Translations under genes and position numbers: made by a program
The notes under the pieces: model-generated
Told to the model about the DNA's origin: nothing
Databases searched by the model: none
Seen by the model: only the letters and a program-made list of their open reading frames with translations
Source of the DNA: an uncultured Paracoccaceae bacterium
GTDB taxonomy: Bacteria; Pseudomonadota; Alphaproteobacteria; Rhodobacterales; Rhodobacteraceae
Direction of reading: 5' to 3'
DNA length: 64,000 bases
Assembly (NCBI GenBank): GCA_947499635.1
Contig: CANMPD010000001.1
Coordinates: 186,001-250,000, forward strand
Part shown: piece after piece, positions 24,863-34,339 of the stretch
Layout of the letters: each line of letters begins with the position of its first letter
How positions within the stretch are numbered: the stretch's first letter is position 1

Positions 24863-25504
24863 ATGGCAAACCGTCGCGGTCTATTGATTATCTTGTCTTC
24901 TCCATCTGGGGCCGGCAAATCGACCTTGGCCAAGCGACTTAGGGCGTGGGACGGAGATATCCGCTTTTCCGTGTCAGCAACCACGCGGGCGCCGCGCGAC
25001 GGCGAGGTCGATGGGCAAGATTATCACTTTGTGTCCGTTGAAGACTTCAAGCGGGATGTCGCGTATTCACAGATGCTCGAACACGCGCATGTTTTTGGGA
25101 ACTTTTATGGGTCTCCCAAAGGACCTGTCCAAGAGGCCATTGAAAAGGGCCAAGACGTGCTATTTGATATTGATTGGCAGGGCGCACAACAGATCCGAAA
25201 TTCAGATCTTGGACAACATACGTTGTCGATCTTCCTTTTACCGCCATCAATTCGCGAATTGCGTCGGCGTCTGGAAAGTCGGGGGCAGGATGATGCAGAA
25301 ACGATCCTTCGTCGTATGCAGAAAAGCTGGGACGAGATTTCGCATTGGGGATCTTATGATCATGTGCTGATCAACGAAGACTTGGATAAAACCGAATGTG
25401 ATTTGAAAACAATTATTTCTGCCACGCGTCTGCGTCGCATTCAACAACCGCACCTCATCGATCATGCACGCATGCTGCAACAGGAGTTCGAAGATCTAGA
25501 ATGA
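24863..25504 (+). CDS. gmk: guanylate kinase
   Basis: A 213-residue nucleoside monophosphate kinase that converts GMP and ATP to GDP and ADP. It has the P-loop [13 protein letters not shown] near residue 12, then the guanylate-binding [19 protein letters not shown] and the lid region [15 protein letters not shown]. Length and motif order match the family. AAGGA lies 11 bases before the ATG. Its TGA overlaps the ATG of the carbonic anhydrase gene, so the two are co-translated, and yicC precedes it. Confidence 0.95.
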   Translation: MANRRGLLIILSSPSGAGKSTLAKRLRAWDGDIRFSVSATTRAPRDGEVDGQDYHFVSVEDFKRDVAYSQMLEHAHVFGNFYGSPKGPVQEAIEKGQDVLFDIDWQGAQQIRNSDLGQHTLSIFLLPPSIRELRRRLESRGQDDAETILRRMQKSWDEISHWGSYDHVLINEDLDKTECDLKTIISATRLRRIQQPHLIDHARMLQQEFEDLE

Positions 25505-26022
25505 CACTTTATGCGTTAGATCAGGATCGACCATATTTGGCTGATGATACATGGGTGGCACCGGATGCCATTCTAATTGGGAAGGTTGTTATTGAGACCG
25601 CGGCCTCTGTTTGGTTTGGCGCGACACTTCGAGCAGACCACGAGGAAGTGCGGATCGGTCGTGGTTCCAACGTTCAGGAGCATGTGGTCATGCATGTTGA
25701 TGCGGGCTTTCCGTTGACGGTTGGTGAAGATTGTACAATCGGACATAAGGCGATGCTGCACGGATGTACCATCGGTCGCAATACGCTGATTGGCATGGGA
25801 GCGACTGTACTAAACGGCGCGGTGATCGGCGACAATTGCCTGATTGGTGCTGGGGCATTGATCACCGAAGGTAAGCATATTCCAGACAACTCCCTAGTTA
25901 TGGGGGCACCGGGCAAAGTCGTACGAGAGGTCGACGCGTCACTTGCAATGAAACTGACGCAAAGCGCATTGACATATCAGAGCAATATGCGCCGTTTTCG
26001 ATCTGACTTAAGACCATGCTAA
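25501..26022 (+). CDS. gamma-class carbonic anhydrase-like hexapeptide protein
   Basis: This 173-residue protein is a left-handed beta-helix of hexapeptide repeats with the three zinc-ligand histidines of gamma carbonic anhydrases, in VVMHVD and IGHKAMLHG. The family interconverts CO2 and bicarbonate, though many bacterial members (YrdA, PaaY) have low or other activities such as thioesterase. It ends with a short helical tail. It is coupled to gmk by an ATGA overlap, with no evident functional link. Confidence 0.85.
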   Translation: MTLYALDQDRPYLADDTWVAPDAILIGKVVIETAASVWFGATLRADHEEVRIGRGSNVQEHVVMHVDAGFPLTVGEDCTIGHKAMLHGCTIGRNTLIGMGATVLNGAVIGDNCLIGAGALITEGKHIPDNSLVMGAPGKVVREVDASLAMKLTQSALTYQSNMRRFRSDLRPC

Positions 26023-26136
26023 CGTGTTGTTGAAGGATCGTAAAATGACAGTTAAGTCATCTTATGGTTCTTATTGCCATGTAGTGGTTACAATTACGTT
26101 CTACAGAGGCTGGCACAAAAGCGAGTAGGTGGCAAA

Positions 26137-27177
26137 ATGTCTCAAGACCTGATTAATGGCTTTATCGAAGCTATTCCGTTTCCCGCAGTGCTGGTGGATC
26201 AAACAGAACGCTTTATCGCAGTGAATGTTGCGGCCACGACATTACTGGGTACGGCCATTATGGGTCGACATTTCGCAACGATTTTACGCCAACCTAGCGT
26301 AGCCTCTGCAATTGAGAGCAGTTTGCTGGACTATCAATCTCGCCAAGCCCGTTATTTGTCGAATGACGGCGCGCAAGATACAGAGTTTGAAGTGTACTTG
26401 CGGTATGTGCCGGGTATCGGCGCGGTTAGCGGTGGTGCTGTACTTATCAGTTTCGAGGATATCACCGAACGCGAGCAGGCCAGTCAAATGCGACGGGACT
26501 TTGTTGCGAACGTAAGCCATGAACTGCGCACCCCTTTGACGGCATTAATGGGATTTATCGAAACTCTGCGCGGTCCAGCACGCAATGACCCTGAAGCGCG
26601 TGATCGGTTTTTAGAGATCATGGAGGGGGAATCCAGTCGGATGAACCGCTTGGTTGGTGATTTGTTATCCTTAAACCGCGTGGAAAGCGAAGAACGTGTC
26701 AGGCCACAACAAGAAGTGGATATTGTTGCGCATCTCCAGTCAACAATCCGCTCTCTAGCTCCGCTTGCCGATGCCGCGAAAGTCGTGTTGGTAGCTAAAT
26801 TTTCCGACCCTAAGTTGATGGTTCCAGCAGATCCAGATCAGTTACAGCAGGTGTTTACCAATCTAATCGAGAATGCTGTAAAATATGGAGGCGATCAAGT
26901 TCAGGTTCAGGTCGTCTCGCTTGAGCGGTGCCCATCTTTACGTATGCAAGCCGTGCGTATTGAAGTATCTGACAATGGCCCAGGTATTGATCCGCTTCAT
27001 TTACCCAGACTGACAGAACGATTTTACCGTGCAGATAATCACCGCTCACGGACTTTGGGAGGGACTGGGTTGGGACTGGCGATTGTGAAACATATCGTCA
27101 ACCGCCATCGAGGTCGGCTTCGCGTCGAAAGCACACTCGGGCAGGGTGCGACCTTTACAGTTCTCCTACCGCGTTAA
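26137..27177 (+). CDS. phoR: phosphate regulon sensor histidine kinase PhoR, without membrane segments
   Basis: From ATG 26137 the protein has 346 residues; GTAGGTGGC precedes the start. A PAS domain (about 5-115) is followed by the H-box DFVANVSHELRTPLT with the phospho-accepting His. The ATPase domain then shows NLIENAVKYG (N-box), DNGPGID (G1) and GGTGLGLAIV (G2). PhoR controls PhoB by phosphorylation in response to phosphate. E. coli PhoR has membrane spans before its PAS domain; none is seen here, even in the upstream open frame. The pst genes follow, so it is the regulon's kinase. Confidence 0.88.
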   Translation: MSQDLINGFIEAIPFPAVLVDQTERFIAVNVAATTLLGTAIMGRHFATILRQPSVASAIESSLLDYQSRQARYLSNDGAQDTEFEVYLRYVPGIGAVSGGAVLISFEDITEREQASQMRRDFVANVSHELRTPLTALMGFIETLRGPARNDPEARDRFLEIMEGESSRMNRLVGDLLSLNRVESEERVRPQQEVDIVAHLQSTIRSLAPLADAAKVVLVAKFSDPKLMVPADPDQLQQVFTNLIENAVKYGGDQVQVQVVSLERCPSLRMQAVRIEVSDNGPGIDPLHLPRLTERFYRADNHRSRTLGGTGLGLAIVKHIVNRHRGRLRVESTLGQGATFTVLLPR

Positions 27178-27336
27178 ACGACTTTCTTAAAATAGTGTCA
27201 TATTGAGATGACAAAGGGCGCTGTGTTTGTTGCATGCGCGTGATCCGAAAGTCGAAAACATGCGGTTTTCCTAGGGAAACAACCGCGATTTATATATTAA
27301 CGATAAATTACCACGAAAACACCGAGCTTCATAAAA

Positions 27337-27354
27337 CTGTTACAGAACTGTCGC
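27337..27354 (+). promoter_or_regulatory. PHO box (PhoB operator) upstream of pstS
   Basis: CTGTTAC-AGAA-CTGTCGC consists of two 7-base half-sites with a 4-base AT-rich spacer, the pattern of PHO boxes (consensus CTGTCAT repeats). It lies 80-98 bases before the pstS start. Phosphorylated PhoB would replace the -35 function here and activate pstSCAB-phoU-phoB. The upstream part of 27178-27434 also holds TGTCAT/ATGACA (27196-27213), which has the wrong spacing for a box. Confidence 0.8.
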
Positions 27355-27434
27355 AAAAGCCACATGCGCGCCCCGTATGACGAGCGCGAGATCATCTTGG
27401 GGATGGTCGTAATTTTAATCTCATGGAGACTTCT

Positions 27435-28475
27435 ATGTCCTTTGTGAAACTAACCGCATCTACCCTGGCAATTGCTGCCGTATCCGCAACCGCAGCGACA
27501 GCACGTGACCAAGTACAAGTTGCTGGCTCATCTACCGTTCTGCCTTATGCTTCTATCGTTGCCGAAGCCTTTGGAGAAAACTTCGACTTCCCAACACCTG
27601 TTGTTGAGTCCGGTGGATCTTCTGCTGGCCTGAAACGCTTCTGTGAAGGTGTTGGCGAGAACACAATCGACATTGCGAACGCGTCTCGCGCGATCCGTGA
27701 AAAAGAAATCAAAGCCTGTGCGGAAGCTGGTGTTACAGACATCATCGAAGTTCGCATCGGTTATGATGGTATCGTTTTTGCATCCGACATTAATGGCAAT
27801 TCATTCGAGTTTACACCGATTGACTGGTACAAAGCTCTGTCTGCTGAGATCGTTGTCGATGGCAAAGTTGTTGCCAACCCAAACAAAACTTGGGCCGATG
27901 TAAACCCAGCGTTCCCAGCACAGCCAATCCAAGCGTTCGTTCCCGGCACTAAGCACGGTACGCGCGAAGTTTTCGAAGACAAAGTCATCCTCGCCGGTTG
28001 TGAAGAAACTGGTGATTTTGAAGTCTTTAAACATGCAAATGGCGACGATAAGAAAGCAGCTGAAAAAGCATGTATTTCTTTGCGCAACGATGGCCTGTCC
28101 GTTGATATTGACGGCGACTACACAGAAACACTGGCGCGTATCGACTCAAACAAAGACGGTATCGGTGTATTTGGTCTGGCATTCTACGAGAACAACACAG
28201 ACAAATTGCAAGTTGCGACTATGTCAGGTGTCGTTCCTACGACTGAATCCATCTCAACTGGTGAATACTCAGTATCGCGTCCGTTGTTCTTCTACGTGAA
28301 AAAAGCACACATCGGTGTTATTCCGGGTCTGAAAGAATTTGCTGAATTCTTTGTTGTTGACGAAGTTGCCGGTCCTGATGGTCCTTTGGCTGAATACGGT
28401 CTTGTGTCTGATCCTGAGCTGGAAAAGGTACAGGAAACTGTATCAACAGAAGCAACAATGGGCGACAATTCCTAA
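27435..28475 (+). CDS. pstS: phosphate ABC transporter substrate-binding protein
   Basis: From ATG 27435, with GGAGA 6-10 bases upstream; an in-frame ATG four codons earlier overlaps that ribosome site. The 346-residue precursor has a Sec signal (LTASTLAIAAVSATAATA) and then VQVAGSSTVLPYASIVAEAF. The family's phosphate-contact segments, GSSTV, SGGSSAGLKRF and the KHGTREVFEDK region, are visible. The mature protein binds phosphate in the periplasm and delivers it to PstCA. It is the first gene after the PHO box. Confidence 0.93.
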   Translation: MSFVKLTASTLAIAAVSATAATARDQVQVAGSSTVLPYASIVAEAFGENFDFPTPVVESGGSSAGLKRFCEGVGENTIDIANASRAIREKEIKACAEAGVTDIIEVRIGYDGIVFASDINGNSFEFTPIDWYKALSAEIVVDGKVVANPNKTWADVNPAFPAQPIQAFVPGTKHGTREVFEDKVILAGCEETGDFEVFKHANGDDKKAAEKACISLRNDGLSVDIDGDYTETLARIDSNKDGIGVFGLAFYENNTDKLQVATMSGVVPTTESISTGEYSVSRPLFFYVKKAHIGVIPGLKEFAEFFVVDEVAGPDGPLAEYGLVSDPELEKVQETVSTEATMGDNS

Positions 28476-28500
28476 GTTGCTTGCTCACAATTAAATGGTG

Positions 28501-28524
28501 GCCGAGGGGGTAAAATACCTCGGC
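28501..28524 (+). terminator. intercistronic hairpin between pstS and pstC
   Basis: GCCGAGG/CCTCGGC form a 7-bp stem around a 10-base loop, 26 bases after the pstS stop, with only a weak T-rich tail. Such hairpins usually stabilise the pstS message or partly terminate it, so that the binding protein outnumbers the membrane components. Confidence 0.6.
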
Positions 28525-28567
28525 TATTCATTTGATATCTTAACTGCCTCTTGGAACGGAGCATATT

Positions 28568-30046
28568 ATGCCTCTTCTTTGGCTTGTCCTTATTCTGATC
28601 GCTGCTTCGATTGTCGGTTTTTTTCTTGGCCGCCAACGCGCGTTGCACACTGCGGACGGAAACCCTAGGGATTTGCATTCTTTACCATCTTACTATGGGC
28701 ACAACGTTGCTTTTACCGGTTTACTGCCAGCGTTGATAATTTTAGTCATTTGGGTGTTGGTTCAACCGATCATTATCGACAACCGGGTCTCAAACCTCAT
28801 TCCATCTACGGCCATTCCTGAAAACTCGACGCTCGGTCTGGTGATGAGTGATGTGCGCCGCGTTGCCGATGGTCTTGATCATGCAGTATCAGAAGGCAGT
28901 CTGAGCTCAGAGCGCGCGAGTGCTTTGCAAGCTGATAAAACAGATGTGCGTGCTTTATTGGGTGAAAGTGGGATCGCTGTCGGGAATGACGTGCGACCCG
29001 AGATTCTGTCGGCTGCGCAAAAATATCGTAAAATAAATCATGTGGGGTCATCTGTAATGACTGCTTTGGTTCTTTTGATCGCAGGCGGGGGCTTTATTTA
29101 TGCTTACAGTGTTACCCATAAAGATTTCCGCGCACGTAACATTGTGGAGCGTGGCGTTTTAGGCTTGTTGATATTGGCCGCGTCGCTGGCCATTTTGACG
29201 ACCGTCGGTATCGTTTTGTCGATGTTCTTTGAAACGCTCAACTTCTTCAGCCTTCATTCCTGGAAAGACTTCTATCTTGGCACGACATGGGCGCCAAATT
29301 TCCGGGGTGATTCAGATCTATCAATCCTGCCATTATTGTGGGGGACGCTTTATATATCCGTCATAGCGCTCTTGGTTGCTGTGCCAATCGGGTTATTTGC
29401 AGCGGTTTATCTATCCGAATATGCGAATAACACTGTCCGCTCTTTTGCAAAACCATTGCTTGAAATTCTAGCTGGTATTCCAACCATTGTTTACGGTCTG
29501 TTTGCACTGCTGACAGTTGGTCCGGCATTGGTGACTTTCTTTGGCCAAGGCAATAACGGCATTTTAGGTGTCGAGTGGATGGCCGGCGCGACGTCTGTTT
29601 TGACGGCCGGAGTTGTTATGGGCATCATGCTCATCCCATTTGTATCGTCCCTGTCCGATGACATCATCAATGCGGTCCCTCAGACTATGCGTGATGGATC
29701 ATTGGGATTAGGCGCCACTAAATCTGAAACTATTCGTCAGGTTGTTATTCCTGCTGCGTTGCCAGGTATCGTTGGTGCTGTGCTTTTGGCCGCATCGCGG
29801 GCAATTGGTGAGACGATGATTGTTGTTATGGGGGCAGGGGCAATTGCAAAGTTTTCGCTGAACCCGCTGGAATCCATGACAACGATTACGACACGTATCG
29901 TCAGCCAATTGACAGGCGATACCGATTTCGCCAGCCCTGAAACTTTGGTGGCTTTTGCACTAGGGCTTACTCTCTTTGTGCTCACTTTGGGCCTTAATGT
30001 GCTCGCGCTTTATATAGTACGCAAATACCGGGAGCAGTACGACTAA
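28568..30046 (+). CDS. pstC: phosphate ABC transporter permease PstC (long form)
   Basis: A 492-residue inner-membrane permease, much longer than the 319 residues of E. coli PstC. The extra N-terminal part has two membrane segments (LWLVLILIAASIVGFFLG, and LLPALIILVIWVLVQPI) with a soluble stretch. The typical permease domain starts near residue 250 (LWGTLYISVIALLVAVPIGL), with ASRAIGETMIVVMGAG in the EAA-type loop. It forms the phosphate channel with PstA. GGAG lies before the ATG. Long PstC forms are usual in alphaproteobacteria. Confidence 0.92.
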   Translation: MPLLWLVLILIAASIVGFFLGRQRALHTADGNPRDLHSLPSYYGHNVAFTGLLPALIILVIWVLVQPIIIDNRVSNLIPSTAIPENSTLGLVMSDVRRVADGLDHAVSEGSLSSERASALQADKTDVRALLGESGIAVGNDVRPEILSAAQKYRKINHVGSSVMTALVLLIAGGGFIYAYSVTHKDFRARNIVERGVLGLLILAASLAILTTVGIVLSMFFETLNFFSLHSWKDFYLGTTWAPNFRGDSDLSILPLLWGTLYISVIALLVAVPIGLFAAVYLSEYANNTVRSFAKPLLEILAGIPTIVYGLFALLTVGPALVTFFGQGNNGILGVEWMAGATSVLTAGVVMGIMLIPFVSSLSDDIINAVPQTMRDGSLGLGATKSETIRQVVIPAALPGIVGAVLLAASRAIGETMIVVMGAGAIAKFSLNPLESMTTITTRIVSQLTGDTDFASPETLVAFALGLTLFVLTLGLNVLALYIVRKYREQYD

Positions 30047-31389
30047 TGTCCGATACGTCTCAAACCTCTTCGCGCCAGGGCAGTTCTCTTCTTGAGTTGT
30101 CAGAGCGCACAAAGAAACGCAACGCTGCCGAAGCCCGCTTTCGCGGATATGGTATGACAGCAATTGCCATTGGCCTGATCATGCTAATGATTTTGGTCTT
30201 TACGATCATATCAAAAGGAGTTGGCGCGTTTCAGCAGACTTTTGTGACAGTTCAAGTTGAGCTTTTGGCAGACAAACTGGATAAAAAGGGTAACCGAAAC
30301 TTGGATGACATCAAAAAGGTCACCACATTTGGTTACTCTCCGTTGATCCGGGCTGCCGCTGAAACTTCCGTCGAACAGGCGGGGATTGCAACGGACCTTA
30401 AGTCCAAGGACATTGCAGGTTTGCTGTCTAAAAATGCTGCCGCAACACTGCGCGAATATGTTGTGTCCAATCCAAATCAGATTGGTGACACAGTTACCTT
30501 CCGTTTCCTGGCACAAAGCCGCGTTGATGGATATCTGAAAGGCCGTGTGACACGAGAAAGCATTGCAAACGACAAAAATATTTCGGTCGCGCAATTGGAT
30601 CTCGTGGATCAACTTGTCGATGCTGGTGTGATCCAAAAGAGCTTTAACTTAGCCTTTATTTTTGGATCAGATGCGTCCGACGCCCGCCCAGAGGCTGCGG
30701 GTATCGGTGTGTCGATGTTAGGATCACTGTTCATGATGATGGTGGTGCTTGTGCTTGCACTTCCAATTGGGGTGGCGGCCTCTATTTACCTTGAAGAGTT
30801 CGCGCCACAGAATTGGTTGACCGATATTATTGAGGTCAACATTGCAAACCTCGCCGCGGTTCCATCAATCGTGTTTGGTATCCTTGGGCTTGCGGTTTTC
30901 ATCAACTACTTGCACTTGCCAACATCTGCACCCTTGGTCGGCGGCCTTGTTCTTACACTCATGACATTGCCGACCATCATCATCTCTACCCGCGCGTCAT
31001 TAAAGGCGGTGCCTCCGTCTATTCGCGACGCAGCATTGGGGGTTGGCGCATCTAAGATGCAAGCCGTTTTTCATCATGTATTGCCTTTGGCTGCGCCTGG
31101 TATTTTAACTGGTACGATTATTGGCCTTGCACAAGCTTTGGGTGAAACAGCGCCACTTCTGCTGATTGGTATGGTTGGTTTTATCGCCTCTAACGCGCCG
31201 GATGGGTTAGCCAGTGGCTTGTTATCGCCCAATTCTGCGATGCCAGCGCAGATCTATGAATGGGCAAAACGCGCTGATCCGGCATTTTACGAACGCGCAT
31301 GGGGGGGGATTATCATCCTTCTCGTATTCTTGATCACAATGAACACAATCGCCGTGATCCTGCGTCGCCGTTTTGAGCGACGTTGGTAG
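30046..31389 (+). CDS. pstA: phosphate ABC transporter permease PstA (long form)
   Basis: This 447-residue permease starts in a TAATG overlap with pstC. One membrane segment ([19 protein letters not shown]) is followed by a periplasmic region of about 150 residues not found in E. coli PstA (296 residues). The permease domain contains [19 protein letters not shown] and the cytoplasmic loop [15 protein letters not shown]. It pairs with PstC. The extended periplasmic region may contact PstS or an envelope partner; that is inference. Confidence 0.92.
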   Translation: MSDTSQTSSRQGSSLLELSERTKKRNAAEARFRGYGMTAIAIGLIMLMILVFTIISKGVGAFQQTFVTVQVELLADKLDKKGNRNLDDIKKVTTFGYSPLIRAAAETSVEQAGIATDLKSKDIAGLLSKNAAATLREYVVSNPNQIGDTVTFRFLAQSRVDGYLKGRVTRESIANDKNISVAQLDLVDQLVDAGVIQKSFNLAFIFGSDASDARPEAAGIGVSMLGSLFMMMVVLVLALPIGVAASIYLEEFAPQNWLTDIIEVNIANLAAVPSIVFGILGLAVFINYLHLPTSAPLVGGLVLTLMTLPTIIISTRASLKAVPPSIRDAALGVGASKMQAVFHHVLPLAAPGILTGTIIGLAQALGETAPLLLIGMVGFIASNAPDGLASGLLSPNSAMPAQIYEWAKRADPAFYERAWGGIIILLVFLITMNTIAVILRRRFERRW

Positions 31390-31405
31390 AGCAGGGGGCA
31401 GAGCA

Positions 31406-32203
31406 ATGAATGATATGACAGTTTTGGATAAAGCCGTGGAAATCAAAAACACAAAAATCGCCGCAAATGACGTACATGTATATTACGGCGACGCTCATGC
31501 TATCAAAGGCGTGGATGTTGAAATCGAAGACAAAACGGTAACGGCATTCATCGGCCCATCAGGATGTGGTAAATCCACGTTCCTGCGATGCCTAAATCGT
31601 ATGAACGACACCATTGATATTTGTCAGGTCAAGGGCGACATTCTGATTGATGGCGAAGACATTTATGACAAGCGTGTCGACCCAGTGCAGCTTCGTGCAA
31701 AAGTGGGTATGGTTTTCCAAAAGCCAAATCCGTTTCCTAAAAGTATCTACGATAACGTCGCTTATGGACCGCGTATTCACGGTCTTGCCAAAACAAAAGC
31801 GGACTTAGACGACATCGTTGAAAAATCACTGCGCCGTGGTGCCATTTGGGACGAGGTCAAAGATCGCTTGGATAAACCCGGCACGGGATTATCTGGGGGT
31901 CAACAGCAGCGTTTATGTATTGCGCGTGCGGTTGCGACTGAACCTGAAATTCTGTTGATGGATGAGCCATGTTCCGCGCTTGACCCGATTGCAACGGCAC
32001 AGGTCGAAGAGTTGATCGACGAATTACGAACCAGCTTTTCGGTTGTGATTGTCACACACTCTATGCAGCAGGCTGCACGTGTTTCGCAAAAAACGGCCTT
32101 TTTCCACTTGGGAAATCTTGTTGAGTTCGGAGAAACAGGTAAGATCTTTACCAATCCAGAAGATCCCCGCACCGAAAGCTATATCACAGGCCGTATTGGT
32201 TAA
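31406..32203 (+). CDS. pstB: phosphate ABC transporter ATP-binding protein
   Basis: From ATG 31406, with AGGGGG ten bases upstream, the protein has 265 residues; an earlier in-frame start lies inside pstA. Motifs are [13 protein letters not shown] (Walker A), a Q-loop in [23 protein letters not shown] (signature), [13 protein letters not shown] (Walker B) and the H-loop in [10 protein letters not shown]. It drives phosphate import through PstCA. It also takes part in the PhoU-PhoR signalling complex. Confidence 0.95.
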   Translation: MNDMTVLDKAVEIKNTKIAANDVHVYYGDAHAIKGVDVEIEDKTVTAFIGPSGCGKSTFLRCLNRMNDTIDICQVKGDILIDGEDIYDKRVDPVQLRAKVGMVFQKPNPFPKSIYDNVAYGPRIHGLAKTKADLDDIVEKSLRRGAIWDEVKDRLDKPGTGLSGGQQQRLCIARAVATEPEILLMDEPCSALDPIATAQVEELIDELRTSFSVVIVTHSMQQAARVSQKTAFFHLGNLVEFGETGKIFTNPEDPRTESYITGRIG

Positions 32204-32231
32204 ATTTTCGGATTACGAAGGACATAAGTAA

Positions 32232-32948
32232 ATGAATGAACAACATATTAGTTCTGCGGTTGATCGTGATCTTGAATCTATCCAAGCGCATATCATGAAA
32301 ATGGGTGGTTTGGTCGAGGCTGCAATTCTGCAATCGGCCAAAGCGCTTGAAACCCGTGATGTTGAGTTGGCCAATCAAGTGATTGCAGGTGATGGCGCTA
32401 TCGACGGGCTTGATGACCTAATTAACATGGAAACCGCACGCGTTTTAGCACTGCGCACGCCAACAGCAGTAGATCTTAGGATTGTATTGACGGTTATGAA
32501 GGTGTCCGCGAACCTTGAACGCATTGGGGATTATGCCAAGAATATAGCGAAACGGACTGCATCTCTTACTGAAACAACAAAACCCGTGATTGAAAGTGCC
32601 GCAGCACTGCGGCGTATGGCACGTGAGGTTGAGCTGATGCTGAAAGACGCATTAGACAGCTATATCCAACGTGATCAAGAGCTGGCACGCGATGTTATTT
32701 CGCGCGATGTAGATGTCGATCAGATGTATAATGCAATGTTTCGCGAATTTTTGACCCATATGATGGAAGATCAGCGCAATATTACCCCCTGTATGCATCT
32801 GCATTTCATTGCAAAGAATATTGAGCGCATGGGAGATCACGTCACATCTATTGCAGAACAGGTTGTCTATTTGGTGACCGGTGAACGTGACGAAGAAGTT
32901 CGCGAGAAAGGCGATGTCACATCGACGATCGCGTCACAGGAGGCCTAA
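32232..32948 (+). CDS. phoU: phosphate signalling protein PhoU
   Basis: A 238-residue all-helical protein with two PhoU repeats. The E-x-x-x-D metal-binding pattern shows in VSANLERIGDYAKNIAKR (first repeat) and in IAKNIERMGDHVTSIAEQ (second). PhoU links PstB to PhoR and keeps the regulon off when phosphate is plentiful. Because the visible PhoR has no membrane domain, PhoU and PstB may be its only way to sense transport state. The ATG is 28 bases after pstB. Confidence 0.93.
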   Translation: MNEQHISSAVDRDLESIQAHIMKMGGLVEAAILQSAKALETRDVELANQVIAGDGAIDGLDDLINMETARVLALRTPTAVDLRIVLTVMKVSANLERIGDYAKNIAKRTASLTETTKPVIESAAALRRMAREVELMLKDALDSYIQRDQELARDVISRDVDVDQMYNAMFREFLTHMMEDQRNITPCMHLHFIAKNIERMGDHVTSIAEQVVYLVTGERDEEVREKGDVTSTIASQEA

Positions 32949-32950
32949 CC

Positions 32951-33640
32951 ATGAGTGTCGATCAGCCTGTCGTTCTTGTCGTCGAGGACGAGTTAGCGCA
33001 ACGCGAAGTGCTTGCTTACAATCTCGAGGCGGATGGTTTCAAAGTGGTAAAGGCTGAGAATGGCGAAGAAGCAATGCTTGTCGTGGCTGAAGACATGCCG
33101 GATATTATTGTTTTGGACTGGATGATGCCAAACCTGAGTGGCATCGAGGTTTGCCGGCGCCTGAAAACAAAAGTCGAAACGCGCAATATTCCGGTGATTA
33201 TGCTATCGGCTCGTTCAGAAGAGGTCGATAAAGTCCGAGGACTTGAAACCGGGGCTGATGATTATGTAGTCAAGCCTTATTCCGTTGTGGAACTTATGGC
33301 GCGTGTACGTGCTCAATTAAGGCGTGTGAGACCGGCAACTGTGGGTGTTAGACTTGAGTTTGATGACATTATTCTCGACGCAGAAACGCATAAAGTGTCA
33401 CGGTCAGATCAATCACTGAAACTCGGGCCGACAGAATTTCGACTGTTGTCGACTTTTATGGAAAAACCGGGACGCGTTTGGAGCAGAGAACAACTGTTGG
33501 ATCGAGTATGGGGGCGTGACATATATGTGGACACTCGAACTGTTGATGTTCACATCGGGCGATTGCGCAAAGTACTTACTCAATATGGTGGCACGGATCC
33601 AGTACGTACAGTTCGCGGTTCTGGCTACGCGTTAGGCTAG
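32951..33640 (+). CDS. phoB: phosphate regulon response regulator PhoB
   Basis: This 229-residue OmpR/PhoB-type regulator starts right after phoU with AGGAGG upstream. The receiver domain has the acidic pair in VVEDE, the phospho-acceptor Asp in IVLDWMMP, Thr/Ser in IMLSARS and Lys in DYVVKPYS. The winged-helix domain (LGPTEFRLLSTFMEKPGRVWSREQL, split as two blocks) ends VRTVRGSGYAL. It binds the PHO box at 27.3 kb. A terminator follows. Confidence 0.94.
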   Translation: MSVDQPVVLVVEDELAQREVLAYNLEADGFKVVKAENGEEAMLVVAEDMPDIIVLDWMMPNLSGIEVCRRLKTKVETRNIPVIMLSARSEEVDKVRGLETGADDYVVKPYSVVELMARVRAQLRRVRPATVGVRLEFDDIILDAETHKVSRSDQSLKLGPTEFRLLSTFMEKPGRVWSREQLLDRVWGRDIYVDTRTVDVHIGRLRKVLTQYGGTDPVRTVRGSGYALG

Positions 33641-33668
33641 TTTCTAACCAAATAGATAGCGTAAATTA

Positions 33669-33698
33669 AAACCTTGCTCGTTGAGCAGGGTTTTTTTT
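33669..33698 (+). terminator. rho-independent terminator of the pst-pho operon
   Basis: ACCTTGCTC/GAGCAGGGT stem with a three-base loop (GTT) and one wobble pair, followed by eight Ts. It lies 28 bases after the phoB stop. Confidence 0.85.
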
Positions 33699-34339
33699 AT
33701 GACTTCAGAGGATCTCAAATATGCAAATTAGGAGTGCAAAAACGCATGACGGTCACAGCTTTGCATATTTATATGCATGATCGATGCAGTATCTATCCTA
33801 ATCCTTATAATGAGTGATTGGACATGTTAATAAATACGTTAACCCGCGTTATAAAAGTCCATCAATAATTACGTATTTTTAAAGGGCGTTGTAAATGTAT
33901 CTTAATGCATCTTTGCAAAAGTACATGTTTGCAAATTGAAATAGCGTTATTTGGTTGAGGTTTTGCATAATTGATGGGCAGCTATGTTCACTTTATATTT
34001 CTTTTCATACTGCATAATTGCAGAGCGATGACGTCGAAATTCGAATGATAATTGTCTGCAAGTGCCGTATTCGATGTACCTTAAAAGGGTCATTTCAATA
34101 CTCTATAGTGTACACAGCAGATTCCGGTTTAAATGTAGCGCTCTCAACGCTGATTACTTAAGAGATCAAGCATCATCGAGGATATTAACCCAACCTAGAG
34201 AGTAGCGTATATTGATACTTTTATAATAAGTATTATGTTATAAATTTAAAATGCCCGATTAAGAAAAGTTCAACTCTTAGAGGCTATGGTCCCTCCAGTT
34301 ACGACTTTATAGTTAGGTTTGCGAGAGGCTCCATTTCGT
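33699..34339. other. long AT-rich intergenic region with repeated TTTGCAAA motifs
   Basis: About 640 bases without a gene I can support. It is AT-rich and contains many ATGCA/TTGCA words. The clearest pair is TTTGCAAA at 33912-33919 and 33928-33935, a self-complementary word repeated 16 bases apart. TTAA-N8-TTAA at 33827-33842 just misses the CtrA spacing. The region probably holds distant control elements for the chemoreceptor gene downstream. Confidence 0.4.

Noticed and set aside
26044-26062. Possible PHO box before phoR (TGACAG ... TCATCT)
   Set aside because: Only one half-site fits, and the spacing to the second is wrong.
27196-27213. TGTCAT/ATGACA inverted repeat as a second PHO box
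   Set aside because: PHO boxes are direct repeats; this is an inverted repeat with a different spacer, lying just after the phoR stop.
33827-33842. CtrA site TTAA-N8-TTAA
   Set aside because: The spacer has eight bases instead of seven.
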